Below are positions 1-9,346 of a stretch of DNA of 64,000 bases, one piece after another (position 1 is the stretch's first letter; every line of letters begins with the position of its first letter). Source of the DNA: Anaerolineae bacterium (GTDB lineage Bacteria > Chloroflexota > Anaerolineae > 4572-78 > J111); the NCBI GenBank assembly GCA_023151115.1, contig JAKLJP010000016.1, positions 102,309-166,308 on the forward strand, read 5' to 3'. The translations under genes were made by a program, and so were the position numbers. The notes below the pieces were generated by a model. That model saw only the letters and a program-made list of their open reading frames with translations, was not told the origin of the DNA and did not search any database.

Positions 1-60
1 GCTTGTGCTACCATGTTTAACGCACCAATCATCAAGTAACCTATAGTTTAAATTAGAGGT

Positions 61-99
61 TGGTGCGTGGTGCGTAACAAGTTTATACACCACGCACCA
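61..99. repeat. Perfect 12-bp inverted repeat just upstream of the kinase/A2M gene
   Basis: Bases 61-72 (TGGTGCGTGGTG) are the exact reverse complement of 88-99, with a 15-base loop. The left arm is built from the word GTGCGTG repeated. It lies directly before the chosen ATG at 118, so a transcript leader would fold there. It belongs to the window-wide hairpin word-repeat family. Confidence 0.8.
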
Positions 100-117
100 C
101 AGGCAAGGATAAATTTT

Positions 118-3100
118 ATGACCTTAACCGCCGACACCATCCTGGAAAATCGCTACCGTATTGACGGGCTGCTGGCGCAGGGAGGCATGGGCGCCATTTA
201 TCGGGGCTTTGACTCCATTCTCGATGTTCCGGTAGCCATCAAAGAGAATTTTTTCCAAACCCCGCAGGGAATCCGCCAATTTCAGCAAGAGGCCCGGATT
301 CTGGCCCGGCTGCACCATCCCGGCCTGCCGCGTGTAGTCAATCACTTCAGCGTGGCTGAGCAGCAGTATTTGGTGATGGATTTTATCGAAGGGCAGGACT
401 TGTGGGAAATGGTCACGCGACGCGGGCAGCCGTTGAGCCAACGGCAGGCGCTGGACTACATCATCCAGGTCTGCGATGCCGTCCAATACCTGCACCAACA
501 AAACCCGCCCATCATCCACCGCGACATCAAACCGCAAAATATCAAAATCACCCCGGCTGGCCGGGCTGTTCTGGTAGACTTTGGCATTGCCAGGGTCATC
601 ACCAGCGACAGTCTGACCGATGCCGGCGCGCGCGGCGTGACCAGCGGCTTCTCGCCCCCGGAGCAGTACAGCGGCAGCGGCACTACCCCGGCCTCCGATA
701 TCTACGCCCTGGGCGCGACCCTTTACGCTATCCTGACCGGCCAAAAACCGCCCGACAGCGTCAGCCTCATGGCCGGTGAGGCCACTTTCGAGCCGCCCGA
801 CCGGCTTAACCCCAAGTTAAGCCGCCAGGTTTCGGCGGCTATCGAACACGCCATGCAGGCGCAGCGCAGCGACCGCCCGGCTTCGGTGGGGTTGTGGCAG
901 CAAACCCTCAAAAGTATCTGGGAAACGCTGCCCGACGACGATACCGCCTTGCTGGCCATGTCGCCGGTGACGGCCTGGCTGGTTGACTCGGCGGGGCAGG
1001 CGCACCGGCTCAGACCGGGGCTGTTGGTTTTTGGCCCGGCCCGCGAGGAAGGTATCCCGGCCAGTGACTTGTTGGAAACGTCGCCCTACGTGAAGTTGGA
1101 GTTCGATGGGCAGCACTGCCTGATCTACAACCCGGCTAACATGGCCGGGGTGACCATCAACGACCAGCCGGTGGGGCCGGAAGGACATGCTTTTAACTTT
1201 GGCGATTGGCTGCGCATCGGCCGGGCCACCTTTGCCCTGACCGAGACCGAGCCAAAAGAGCGCAGCCCGCTGCCCAGCATCCTCCTCAACCAGGCCGCCG
1301 ATGAGCCAACCGAAACGGCTTATGTGCCCGTTCCGGTGCTGCTCAGCCCCGCGCCGGTTCCGCCCACCGGCCCCCAACTGCCCGCCGCAGGACAGACCGA
1401 AATCAAGTCACCCGCCCCGGGCCGCCCCTTCAATTGGGGCTGGGCCGTTGCTGCTGTGGCCCTCGTCGCTCTGATTGGCCTGGCAATTTTTATGCTGGCA
1501 CAGAATAACAGTCCAGTCGCCCAGGTTGAACCAACCGCCATCGTTCAACCTTCCAACCTTCCAACTTCCAACCCTCCAACCCCAACTTCCAACCCCCAAC
1601 CCCCCAACCCTTCACCCTCCACCCCCCAACCTTCCAACCTTCCAACCTCCAACCTTCCAACTCCTTCTCCCACCATCCCCCTTGAACCAATTGCGCCCAT
1701 TGTCCTTCAAACCGTCCCCGAACGCGGCGAAGAACAGCCCCTCGACGCGCCGATTGAGATTGCCTTTGACCAGCCGATGGACCGGACCAGCGTCGAAAAA
1801 GCCTTTGCTATCGAGCCAGGGGCGACGATTGACGGCATTTTTGAGTGGGTTGACGACCAAACCCTCCGTTTCAGTCTAAAAGAAGGCTTTCAGCGCGGCC
1901 AGCGTTATCGGGTGCGGATTGCCGAAACAGCCACCAGCCAGGCCGGCCTGCCCCTGAACCGACCTTTTGAACTGCGCTTCAGCGCCGCGGGTTTTTTGGA
2001 AGTGGTCAATGCGCAGCCGGCAGCCGGCGCCACCGAGATTTTGGCCGATAATAGCGTGACCGTCTTTTTCAACCGTCCCGTCGTGCCGCTGGGCGCGATT
2101 GAATCCGGCGGGGGTAATCTGCCCGACCCGCTGACTTTTACGCCGCCGGTGTCGGGCGAGGGAGAATGGCTCAATACCTCAGTTTACCAGTTTACTCCTG
2201 ACGAAGCAGGCTTTGAACCGGCGACGGAATACACGGCTCGTGTGTCGGCGGGCTTGACCGATGTTTTCGGTCAGGCGGTGTTGGCCGACGATTTTGAATG
2301 GGTCTTTACCACCATCAGCCCGGCGGTGATTGGCAGTGTGCCGGCGGCGAATGATGTGTTTGTCAGCCCTACGCCGGTCATCAGTGTCACCTTTAACCAA
2401 AAAATGGACCGGGCCAGCGTCGAAGAAAATTTGTTGTTGTTGAACCAACAGACCGGCCAGCCGGTCGGCGGCGAATTTGCCTGGGCTGAAGTCGGCCTGA
2501 CGCCGCCCCCGCCGACCGACGAGTATGGCAATATTCTCTATGAATACGACGAACAGGGCATGCCTGTTCTGCCCAAACAGGAACCGCTGGGGGTAGAGAC
2601 AGTTACCTTTACCCCGGCGGAGCCGCTAGAGCCGGGCGCGGCCTATCAACTTGTTTTGCCGAAAGGGGTCGAAGGTATGCTCGCGGGAACTGCTACTGCC
2701 AGCGACTACAACGCCACCTTTACCGTCTCCCCGGCTCCGGCGATTGTCAGCACCAACCCGCCCGACGGCGAGCAGTTTGCCGACATCTACCAGGGCTTTG
2801 ACATTACTTTCAATGCGCCGATGAGTCCAACCAGCGTGATTTTTGGGCAGAACCTCATCCTCGAGCCGCAGGTTGAAGTAACGGAAGTTTATACTTACTG
2901 GTCGCAAAATGACACCCAATTGAATGTCGGCTTTCCCCGGCGCGAGAACAGCGCCTACACCATCACCTTGCGGGCCGACATCGAAGGGCGCTACGGCCAG
3001 CCGTTGGGTCAAGATACGGTCATCCGCTGGAAAACGTTGAAACAGACGCCCTACGTGCGCCTGGTCAGCCCCAAAATCGCCACCTACAACGGCTACGAGC

Positions 3101-6100
3101 CGCAAACTTATGTCTATATGACCGTCCGCAACGTCAACGGGATTAACTTTAATCTCTACCGGCTGTCGCGGGATGAGTTTTTGGGCTTGAGCGAGGGCGC
3201 GTTTGCCGGTTGGGACGACTATCAGCAGTGGGCCAGCTTCCAGCCCGACCCGGCCAAACTGGTCGGAAGCTGGAACCAGGCCACCGCCCCCGCCGTTTAC
3301 GAAAATTACGTTTACAAGGTGGATGTCAGCCAGGCGGTGGCCGGCGGCCAGCCGCTCCCGCCGGGGCTGTATTACCTGGAAGCGGCCGTCCCCCCCGAAA
3401 ATATTTATCCCGAAGCCCAGAATAGCGACCTCAGCCAGGCTGTTGACCGGCAGCTTTTGATTGTTAGCAAGAAGAATATTACCCTCAAAAAGGGCAGCGG
3501 CGACATCCTGGCTTGGCTGACCGACCTGCAAAGCGGCCAGCCAACGACCGATGCGCCCATCGCTCTGCTGGTCAACCGGCAGGAGACAGGCCGGGAACAG
3601 ACGGATACCGATGGTGTGGCTACTTTTACCTTTGGTAAACTGTCCACCGATGTACCAAATTCGCTGGTGGTTTTCAGCGGCAATCCCGACCAGCCGGGGG
3701 ATGATTTCGCCGTTGGGGTGACCACCTGGAGCGCCGGTATCAACTCCTACGATTTTAATCTTTACGGGGCCGATTTTGGCGGTTTTGCCGGCTTCAGTTA
3801 CGGCAACGCCTACAACGGCTATATTTACACCGAGCGCCCGCTCTACCGGCCCGGCCAGACGGTCAATTTCAAAGCCATCATCCGGGCCGACGACGACGCC
3901 AACTACTCTATCCCAACTGTCCCCACAGCGACCGTGCAGATTTTCGACGGGCAGTACCGCCTGATTTACAACGAGGACCTGCCCCTAAATGACTGGGGCA
4001 CACTGAACGGCTCGTTGAACCTCAGTGACAATGCCGGGTTAGGCAGTTACGCTTTGCAAGTATCGGTTGAGGGGGTCACGTTCTACGGCAGTTTCCAGGT
4101 AGCGGCCTACCGCAAGCCGGAATTTCTGGTCAGCGCCATTACCGATAAGAGCGAGTACCGCCAGGGCGAGACCATCAAGGTTAGCGCCCAGGCCGAATTT
4201 TTTGCCGGTGGGCCGGTCTCCAATGCCCAAGTGCGCTGGACGCTGTTAACTGCGCCCTATGCATTTCAATATCAAGGCTCCGGTTATTACGACTTTATTG
4301 ACCCTGAGGAATTGCAACGCCGCCCGAATGAATATTTCGACACCGGCTACAGCGAGCGCATCGCCGATGGCGAAGGAACCACCGACGCCCAGGGACGCTT
4401 CACCTTTGAAGTTCCGGCCGATATTGCCACCCGCCTGGCCAGCCAGAACTTCACCTTTGATGTGGCTGTGACCGACATCAACGACCAGCAAGTAGCGGCC
4501 CAGGCCAGGGCGATTGTCCACAAGGGCGACTTTTACGTCGGCTTGCGCCCGGAGCAGTATGTGGGCCAGGTCGGCGCGGATAATCCGGTCGAGGTGCTGG
4601 TGGTGGATTGGGACAGCAACCCCGTGCCCAATCAGGAAGTCGAAGTGGTGGTGGCCGAGCACAATATCTACAGTGTCCAGCAGTTCGACCCGGCCGCAGA
4701 CCCCAACAACCCCAATGACGTGTTTTACTGGGAAAACATCGTTGAAAATGTGGCCGTTTTCACCACCACCGCCACCACCGACGAGGCCGGCAAAGCAATT
4801 GCCAATTTTACCCCCGACAAGGCCGGCAACTACAAAATCTACGCCCGCGCCATTGACCGGCAGGGCCAGGAAGTTCGCTCGGCTACCTTTATCTGGGTCA
4901 GCGGGGCGGAGTACGTCAACTGGGGCCAGGAAAATAACGACCGGATTGATCTGGTCACTGATCAGAAGCGGTACAATGTGGGTGATACGGCCAATATTTT
5001 GGCGCCGCATCCTTTCAGCGGGACAGTCGCCGCGCTGGTTACGCTGGAGCGGGGCCACGTGTATGACCACTTCATCACCCAACTGGACAGCAACAGCGAT
5101 CAACTGCAAATCCCCATCACCGAGGAATTGATCCCCAATATCTACGTGTCGGTAGTGATTATGAAGGGAATGGATGAGACCAACCCCTTGCCGGCTTTTA
5201 GAGTTGGTTATGTGCGCCTGCCGGTCACCCCCAGGGAGAAAGAGCTAAAGATTACTTTAACGCCCAACAAGCCCGCCGATGAAATTTATCAGCCCGGCGA
5301 CACAGCCGAGTACCAGGTGACGGTGACGGATGTCCAGGGCGAGCCGGTCAAAGCGGAACTGTCGCTGGCGTTGATTGACAAGGCGGTGCTGACTTTAATG
5401 CCCGACACGCCAGGCCAACTGCTCAGCACTTTTTGGTCGCAGCGATCGCTGAACGTAGAAACGTCCAGCGGTTTGACCCTGGCCCTTGACCGGATCAACC
5501 GCTCGCTGGATGAAAAGAAGGGCGGCGGCGGCGGTGATGGCCGGATTGGCCCCGATTCGGTGCGACAGAACTTTGCCGATACGGTTTTGTGGTTAGCCGA
5601 TTTTGTCACCGACGAAAACGGCCAGGGCACGGTCACAGCCACCCTGCCCGACAACCTGACCACCTGGGTTTTGATTGGCAAAGGCGTCACCGGCGCAGAT
5701 ACCCGCGTGGGCGAAAGCCGGGTGGAGATTGTCAGCAGCAAGCCGCTGCTCGTCCGGCCGGTTACGCCGCGCTTCTTTGTGGTTGGCGATCAGGTCAAGC
5801 TGGGCATGATTATCCAAAACAACACCGAGGAGCCGCTAGAGGTCGAACCCAGCTTTGCCGCCGAAGGTTTGACCGTTGCTGTTACGGATACCACCCCCGT
5901 GGAACTCGCCGCCGGGGAGCGGGTGCGGGTGGATTATAACGTTACCGTCGCCGACGCTCAGGTGGCCCGCTTGACGATGGGCGCAAAATCGGCGGAGTTA
6001 AGTGACGCTGTTGCCTTTGAACTGCCTATCTATCATCTGAGCACGCCCGAAACGGTGGCGACGGTCGGCGTCCTCGACGAGACGGGCGGGCGGATCGAAG

Positions 6101-7737
6101 GGATTGCGCTGCCCCGCAGTTTTGATCCCAGCCGGGGCAGCCTGACGGTGAATGTTGATCCCAGCCTGGCCGCCAGCACTCGCTCTGGCCTGACCTATCT
6201 GGAACATTTCCCCTACGAGTGCGTCGAACAAACCGTCAGCCGCTTCTTGCCCAATATCTTCACTTACCGCGCTTATCAGGAGTTGAAACTGGAAAACCCG
6301 GAACTGGCCCAAAAACTGCCGGTGTTGGTCAATGAGGGCTTGCAGCGGCTCAACAGCCAGCAACATGTGGATGGCGGCTGGGGCTGGTGGCTGAATGACA
6401 GCAGCGACCCCTTCCTGACGGCTTATGTGCTGCTGGGGCTGGTCGAGGCGCGGCGCATGGAGTTTACGGTAGACCAGACGACGATTGATATGGCCCTGGC
6501 TTATCTGGAGGCCAACCTGATTGCGCCCAAAGATGTAGCCGAACCCTGGCAGGGCAACCGTCAGGCGTTTATCCTCTACGTGATGGCCGAGGCCGGCTCC
6601 AGCGATTTGAGCCGTAGCGTGGCCCTGTTTGAGCAGCGGGAGCGGCTGGATCATTTTGGCCGGGCTTTCCTGGCCCTCTCGATGTATCTGGCCGACCCGG
6701 AAGCGGCACAGATTAAGACCCTGCTGGCCGACCTGACCGATGCGGCCATTGTCAGCGCCACCGGGGCGCATTGGGAAGAGCCGATGGTGGATTACTATTC
6801 AATGAATACCGACACCCGCAGCACAGCCATTATCGTGGCGGCCCTGTCGCGGATTCAACCTGACCAGCCGTTGCTACCGCAGGCCATCCGCTGGCTGATG
6901 AGTGTCCGCCAGAACGGTGGTCACTGGAGCACAACCCAGGAAACCGCCTGGGCGATCATCGGTCTGACCGATTGGATGGTGGCCAGCGGCGAATTGGAAG
7001 CCGATTACACCTGGAATGTGTCGTTGAACGGCGCGGAGGTGGGGCAGGGTGAGGTTGGCCCGGAAAACATTGATGAGACCAGCGAATTGAGATTGGAGAT
7101 TGGAGATTTGTTAGGGGATACGGTCAACCGGCTGGCCGTGGAGCGAGATGCTACCGGCGGCGCGGCTGACGAAGCAGGCAACCTTTACTACGCGGCTTAC
7201 CTGACCACTTTCAAGCCGGTGGCGGAAGTAAAAGCATTGGATCGAGGCATTTATGTTTCTCGGCAGTATTCTCTTCTTTCTCCCTCCCCCTCTCAAGGGG
7301 AGGGTCGGGGAGGGGGTCGAAAGGCCATCTCCGCAGCAAAGGTGGGCGACTTGATCGAGGTCAAGCTGACCATTGTCGCGCCAAATGATCTACATTATGT
7401 GCTGGTCGAAGACCCCTTCCCGGCAGGGACTGAAGGGGTAGACAGCAGCTTAGCCACGACAAGTCTGGTAGCGCAATCGCCGGAGGCCGGGCTGAGCAAG
7501 GTCAAAGAAGACAACAGGCGTGGCTTCGGCTGGAACTATTTCTCGCACAGCGAACTGCGCGATGAGAAGGCGGTGCTCTTTGCCACCTATCTGCCCAAAG
7601 GGACTTACGAATACATCTACACCCTGCGCGCCTCCGTTCCCGGCGAGTACCGGGTCATTCCCACCCATGCCGAGCAGATGTATTTCCCCGAAGTTTTTGG
7701 CCGCAGCGATGGGGGGGTGTTCAAAATTAGCGACTGA
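118..7737 (+). CDS. Transmembrane Ser/Thr protein kinase fused to an alpha-2-macroglobulin
   Basis: 2539 residues from ATG 118; the frame is open from a GTG at 67, but that start lies in a hairpin and the kinase fold begins right after 118. Order of parts: PknB-like kinase (about 10-272) with glycine loop LAQGGMGAIYRG, Lys42 in VAIK, HRDIKPQN with Asp136, and DFG Asp154; an FHA-like beta domain without a clear SxxH (about 290-375); one membrane helix (about 440-462); a Pro/Ser/Asn-rich linker (about 476-521); four Big_5-type Ig-like domains to about 980; then alpha-2-macroglobulin MG domains, the A2M domain (FVTDENGQGTVTATLPDNLT) and the thioester domain with CVEQ (Cys2035). Inferred topology is kinase inside, macroglobulin outside. 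Bacterial A2Ms are normally lipoproteins that trap proteases and pair with PBP1C; none of that is here. A 17-residue low-complexity insert sits at about 2385-2401. All kinase catalytic residues are present, so an active receptor kinase is likely. Confidence 0.9.
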   Translation: MTLTADTILENRYRIDGLLAQGGMGAIYRGFDSILDVPVAIKENFFQTPQGIRQFQQEARILARLHHPGLPRVVNHFSVAEQQYLVMDFIEGQDLWEMVTRRGQPLSQRQALDYIIQVCDAVQYLHQQNPPIIHRDIKPQNIKITPAGRAVLVDFGIARVITSDSLTDAGARGVTSGFSPPEQYSGSGTTPASDIYALGATLYAILTGQKPPDSVSLMAGEATFEPPDRLNPKLSRQVSAAIEHAMQAQRSDRPASVGLWQQTLKSIWETLPDDDTALLAMSPVTAWLVDSAGQAHRLRPGLLVFGPAREEGIPASDLLETSPYVKLEFDGQHCLIYNPANMAGVTINDQPVGPEGHAFNFGDWLRIGRATFALTETEPKERSPLPSILLNQAADEPTETAYVPVPVLLSPAPVPPTGPQLPAAGQTEIKSPAPGRPFNWGWAVAAVALVALIGLAIFMLAQNNSPVAQVEPTAIVQPSNLPTSNPPTPTSNPQPPNPSPSTPQPSNLPTSNLPTPSPTIPLEPIAPIVLQTVPERGEEQPLDAPIEIAFDQPMDRTSVEKAFAIEPGATIDGIFEWVDDQTLRFSLKEGFQRGQRYRVRIAETATSQAGLPLNRPFELRFSAAGFLEVVNAQPAAGATEILADNSVTVFFNRPVVPLGAIESGGGNLPDPLTFTPPVSGEGEWLNTSVYQFTPDEAGFEPATEYTARVSAGLTDVFGQAVLADDFEWVFTTISPAVIGSVPAANDVFVSPTPVISVTFNQKMDRASVEENLLLLNQQTGQPVGGEFAWAEVGLTPPPPTDEYGNILYEYDEQGMPVLPKQEPLGVETVTFTPAEPLEPGAAYQLVLPKGVEGMLAGTATASDYNATFTVSPAPAIVSTNPPDGEQFADIYQGFDITFNAPMSPTSVIFGQNLILEPQVEVTEVYTYWSQNDTQLNVGFPRRENSAYTITLRADIEGRYGQPLGQDTVIRWKTLKQTPYVRLVSPKIATYNGYEPQTYVYMTVRNVNGINFNLYRLSRDEFLGLSEGAFAGWDDYQQWASFQPDPAKLVGSWNQATAPAVYENYVYKVDVSQAVAGGQPLPPGLYYLEAAVPPENIYPEAQNSDLSQAVDRQLLIVSKKNITLKKGSGDILAWLTDLQSGQPTTDAPIALLVNRQETGREQTDTDGVATFTFGKLSTDVPNSLVVFSGNPDQPGDDFAVGVTTWSAGINSYDFNLYGADFGGFAGFSYGNAYNGYIYTERPLYRPGQTVNFKAIIRADDDANYSIPTVPTATVQIFDGQYRLIYNEDLPLNDWGTLNGSLNLSDNAGLGSYALQVSVEGVTFYGSFQVAAYRKPEFLVSAITDKSEYRQGETIKVSAQAEFFAGGPVSNAQVRWTLLTAPYAFQYQGSGYYDFIDPEELQRRPNEYFDTGYSERIADGEGTTDAQGRFTFEVPADIATRLASQNFTFDVAVTDINDQQVAAQARAIVHKGDFYVGLRPEQYVGQVGADNPVEVLVVDWDSNPVPNQEVEVVVAEHNIYSVQQFDPAADPNNPNDVFYWENIVENVAVFTTTATTDEAGKAIANFTPDKAGNYKIYARAIDRQGQEVRSATFIWVSGAEYVNWGQENNDRIDLVTDQKRYNVGDTANILAPHPFSGTVAALVTLERGHVYDHFITQLDSNSDQLQIPITEELIPNIYVSVVIMKGMDETNPLPAFRVGYVRLPVTPREKELKITLTPNKPADEIYQPGDTAEYQVTVTDVQGEPVKAELSLALIDKAVLTLMPDTPGQLLSTFWSQRSLNVETSSGLTLALDRINRSLDEKKGGGGGDGRIGPDSVRQNFADTVLWLADFVTDENGQGTVTATLPDNLTTWVLIGKGVTGADTRVGESRVEIVSSKPLLVRPVTPRFFVVGDQVKLGMIIQNNTEEPLEVEPSFAAEGLTVAVTDTTPVELAAGERVRVDYNVTVADAQVARLTMGAKSAELSDAVAFELPIYHLSTPETVATVGVLDETGGRIEGIALPRSFDPSRGSLTVNVDPSLAASTRSGLTYLEHFPYECVEQTVSRFLPNIFTYRAYQELKLENPELAQKLPVLVNEGLQRLNSQQHVDGGWGWWLNDSSDPFLTAYVLLGLVEARRMEFTVDQTTIDMALAYLEANLIAPKDVAEPWQGNRQAFILYVMAEAGSSDLSRSVALFEQRERLDHFGRAFLALSMYLADPEAAQIKTLLADLTDAAIVSATGAHWEEPMVDYYSMNTDTRSTAIIVAALSRIQPDQPLLPQAIRWLMSVRQNGGHWSTTQETAWAIIGLTDWMVASGELEADYTWNVSLNGAEVGQGEVGPENIDETSELRLEIGDLLGDTVNRLAVERDATGGAADEAGNLYYAAYLTTFKPVAEVKALDRGIYVSRQYSLLSPSPSQGEGRGGGRKAISAAKVGDLIEVKLTIVAPNDLHYVLVEDPFPAGTEGVDSSLATTSLVAQSPEAGLSKVKEDNRRGFGWNYFSHSELRDEKAVLFATYLPKGTYEYIYTLRASVPGEYRVIPTHAEQMYFPEVFGRSDGGVFKISD
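1543..1680 (+). repeat. Low-complexity CCTTCCAAC-type repeat encoding the membrane-proximal linker
   Basis: Irregular tandem copies of the words TTCCAACC and CCTCCAAC encode a Pro/Ser/Asn/Thr linker. The complementary words (GGAAGG, GGAGGGTTGGAGG) recur outside genes at 63763-63800, which ties this coding linker to the intergenic repeat family. Confidence 0.65.
7264..7320. repeat. In-frame hairpin-forming insert near the C-terminus of the kinase/A2M gene
   Basis: A CCCTCCCC...GGGGAGGG snap-back repeat encodes SLLSPSPSQGEGRGGGRK between two stretches that look like continuous A2M sequence (GIYVSRQY and ISAAKVGDLIEV). It is in frame and the gene stays open. Confidence 0.65.
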
Positions 7738-7809
7738 TATCATCCTGCGCCCCCGGTTGCTTACGGCCTTGCCCCAGGCTATTGCATTCTTCTGAATGGA
7801 AAAACAGCC

Positions 7810-9336
7810 TCATTCTCGCAGCGCTTTCTTATCGAGTTTGCCCAGAGAGGTGTAAGGCAGTTCATCCCGGAAGTCAATCAGGGCCGGCATCTGGTAGCGG
7901 GCCACACGCGGTTTAAGCCAGGTCAGCAACCCTGCCTGGTCGAGCCGGGCGCCCGGCTTTTTTATCACTACCGCTTTCAATCGTTGGCCGAACTCAGGAT
8001 CGGGAATGCCAACAACGGCCACCGAGTCGATCTCAGGATGTTGCAGGAGGGCGTTTTCCAGCTCAACCGGGTAGACGTTTTCGCCCCCGGAGACAATCAT
8101 ATCATCGGCGCGGCCGCACAGAAAAATATCGCCTTCAGCATCTCGATAAGCCAAATCGCCGGTTTCGATCCATTTTTTGCGCTGGGTTGTCCAGGCGCTG
8201 CGAATACACAAGCGCCCCATTACACTTTCAGCCACTTCCAGGCCCGCCTCATTGACAATTTTGGTTTGCACCCCCCGGATAGGCTTCCCTAGCGCCTCCG
8301 GTTTGCGGCTGATGATGTCGGGCGTGCCGACGATGCAAAACCCTGCTTCCGAGGTGCCGTACAAATTGAACAATTTTGGCCCCAGCCGGGTGAGGGACTC
8401 CTGGGCCAGCGCCGGACTGAGCAAGGCGCTGCCGCTGATGATACACTGTAGCGCCGACAATGAGCTTACCCCCTGTTTAAGCATCCGTTGGAGCATGAGG
8501 GGAACTACCGTCACGACTTGAATCTGATGGGCTGCAATCAGGGCGCAGCCTCGCCCCGCCTCAAATCGTTCGGTAAAATACAGTTCAGCCCCCAGCGTGA
8601 CGCCGATGAGCAGAAACGCCAGGCCATAACCGTGGCAAATGGGGGTGGCGATATAAAGCGATTGATAGCGGTCGAGGTGAGCCTGGGTGAGTAAAGCCAG
8701 GAACGGCGGCAAGAAATTGAACAGAGAAGGTTTACGGCTGGCTGACTTGGGCTGGCCGGTCGTCCCACCCGTCAGCACCACAAGGTTGCCCGCTGCTGTT
8801 TTTCTCAGGTTTACTTTCCCGGACCCAGAACGCGACGACAGCCGGTCAATGGAAGGGCCGCTGGGGTGATAAGCCGGGAGCGATTTGTTTTTTAAGGATA
8901 CGTCTTCAAACAGCGGAGCCAGTTGTTCATCATAAACCAAAAGATCGAACTGTAGCTGGCCCGTCAGGGCCAGAATCTGGCCGGCGCTCATCTCGGGGTT
9001 GAGCAGAAAAACGTGCGCCCCCAGCCGTGATACCGCAAAGAGGGTCTTGATGGCCGCCGCGTGATTTCGGCAAATAATCGCCACTTTTTGCTGGCGGCAA
9101 AGCTCGTAATCCGTGTGTAAGGCCAGGGCCAACGTCTCCGCTTGCTGCCAGAGCTGGCGATAACTCAACTGTTCCCGGTCGGTGGTGACAGCCAGGCGAT
9201 TGGGATGCAATTTGGCCGCGAGGCGCAACAATGCCATCAGATTGACCCCGGTGGTCAGGATCGCTTCCAACAGGCCCAGCAACCCGGCCGGGGTCAACAG
9301 CCGCACGTGATACAGTTTTTGGATCAATGTAAGCAC
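7810..9336 (-). CDS. Acyl-CoA synthetase / AMP-dependent ligase
   Basis: 508 residues, ANL superfamily. Predicted reaction: acid + ATP + CoA to acyl-CoA, in the cytoplasm; the substrate cannot be read from sequence. Seen: P-loop-like VVLTGGTTGQPK (about 190-200), YGTSEAG core motif, GDLAYRDAEGDIFLCGR hinge with the ATP-binding Asp, SGGENVYPVELE, and the C-terminal catalytic lysine region LPYTSLGKLDK. The N-terminus carries a helix-rich extension before the AMP-binding domain, typical of the class that acts on fatty or aromatic acids. The start lies only 10 bases after the stop of the upstream SDR gene, so the two are almost certainly one transcript, and the SDR may act on the same acyl or lipid chain. 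Confidence 0.88.
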   Translation of the reverse strand: MLTLIQKLYHVRLLTPAGLLGLLEAILTTGVNLMALLRLAAKLHPNRLAVTTDREQLSYRQLWQQAETLALALHTDYELCRQQKVAIICRNHAAAIKTLFAVSRLGAHVFLLNPEMSAGQILALTGQLQFDLLVYDEQLAPLFEDVSLKNKSLPAYHPSGPSIDRLSSRSGSGKVNLRKTAAGNLVVLTGGTTGQPKSASRKPSLFNFLPPFLALLTQAHLDRYQSLYIATPICHGYGLAFLLIGVTLGAELYFTERFEAGRGCALIAAHQIQVVTVVPLMLQRMLKQGVSSLSALQCIISGSALLSPALAQESLTRLGPKLFNLYGTSEAGFCIVGTPDIISRKPEALGKPIRGVQTKIVNEAGLEVAESVMGRLCIRSAWTTQRKKWIETGDLAYRDAEGDIFLCGRADDMIVSGGENVYPVELENALLQHPEIDSVAVVGIPDPEFGQRLKAVVIKKPGARLDQAGLLTWLKPRVARYQMPALIDFRDELPYTSLGKLDKKALRE

Positions 9337-9346
9337 AATATCTCTA

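Noticed and set aside
2626..3531. 301-codon open frame on the minus strand inside the kinase/A2M gene
   Set aside because: It is antisense to conserved Ig-like domains, has no ribosome binding site and its composition mirrors the coding strand.
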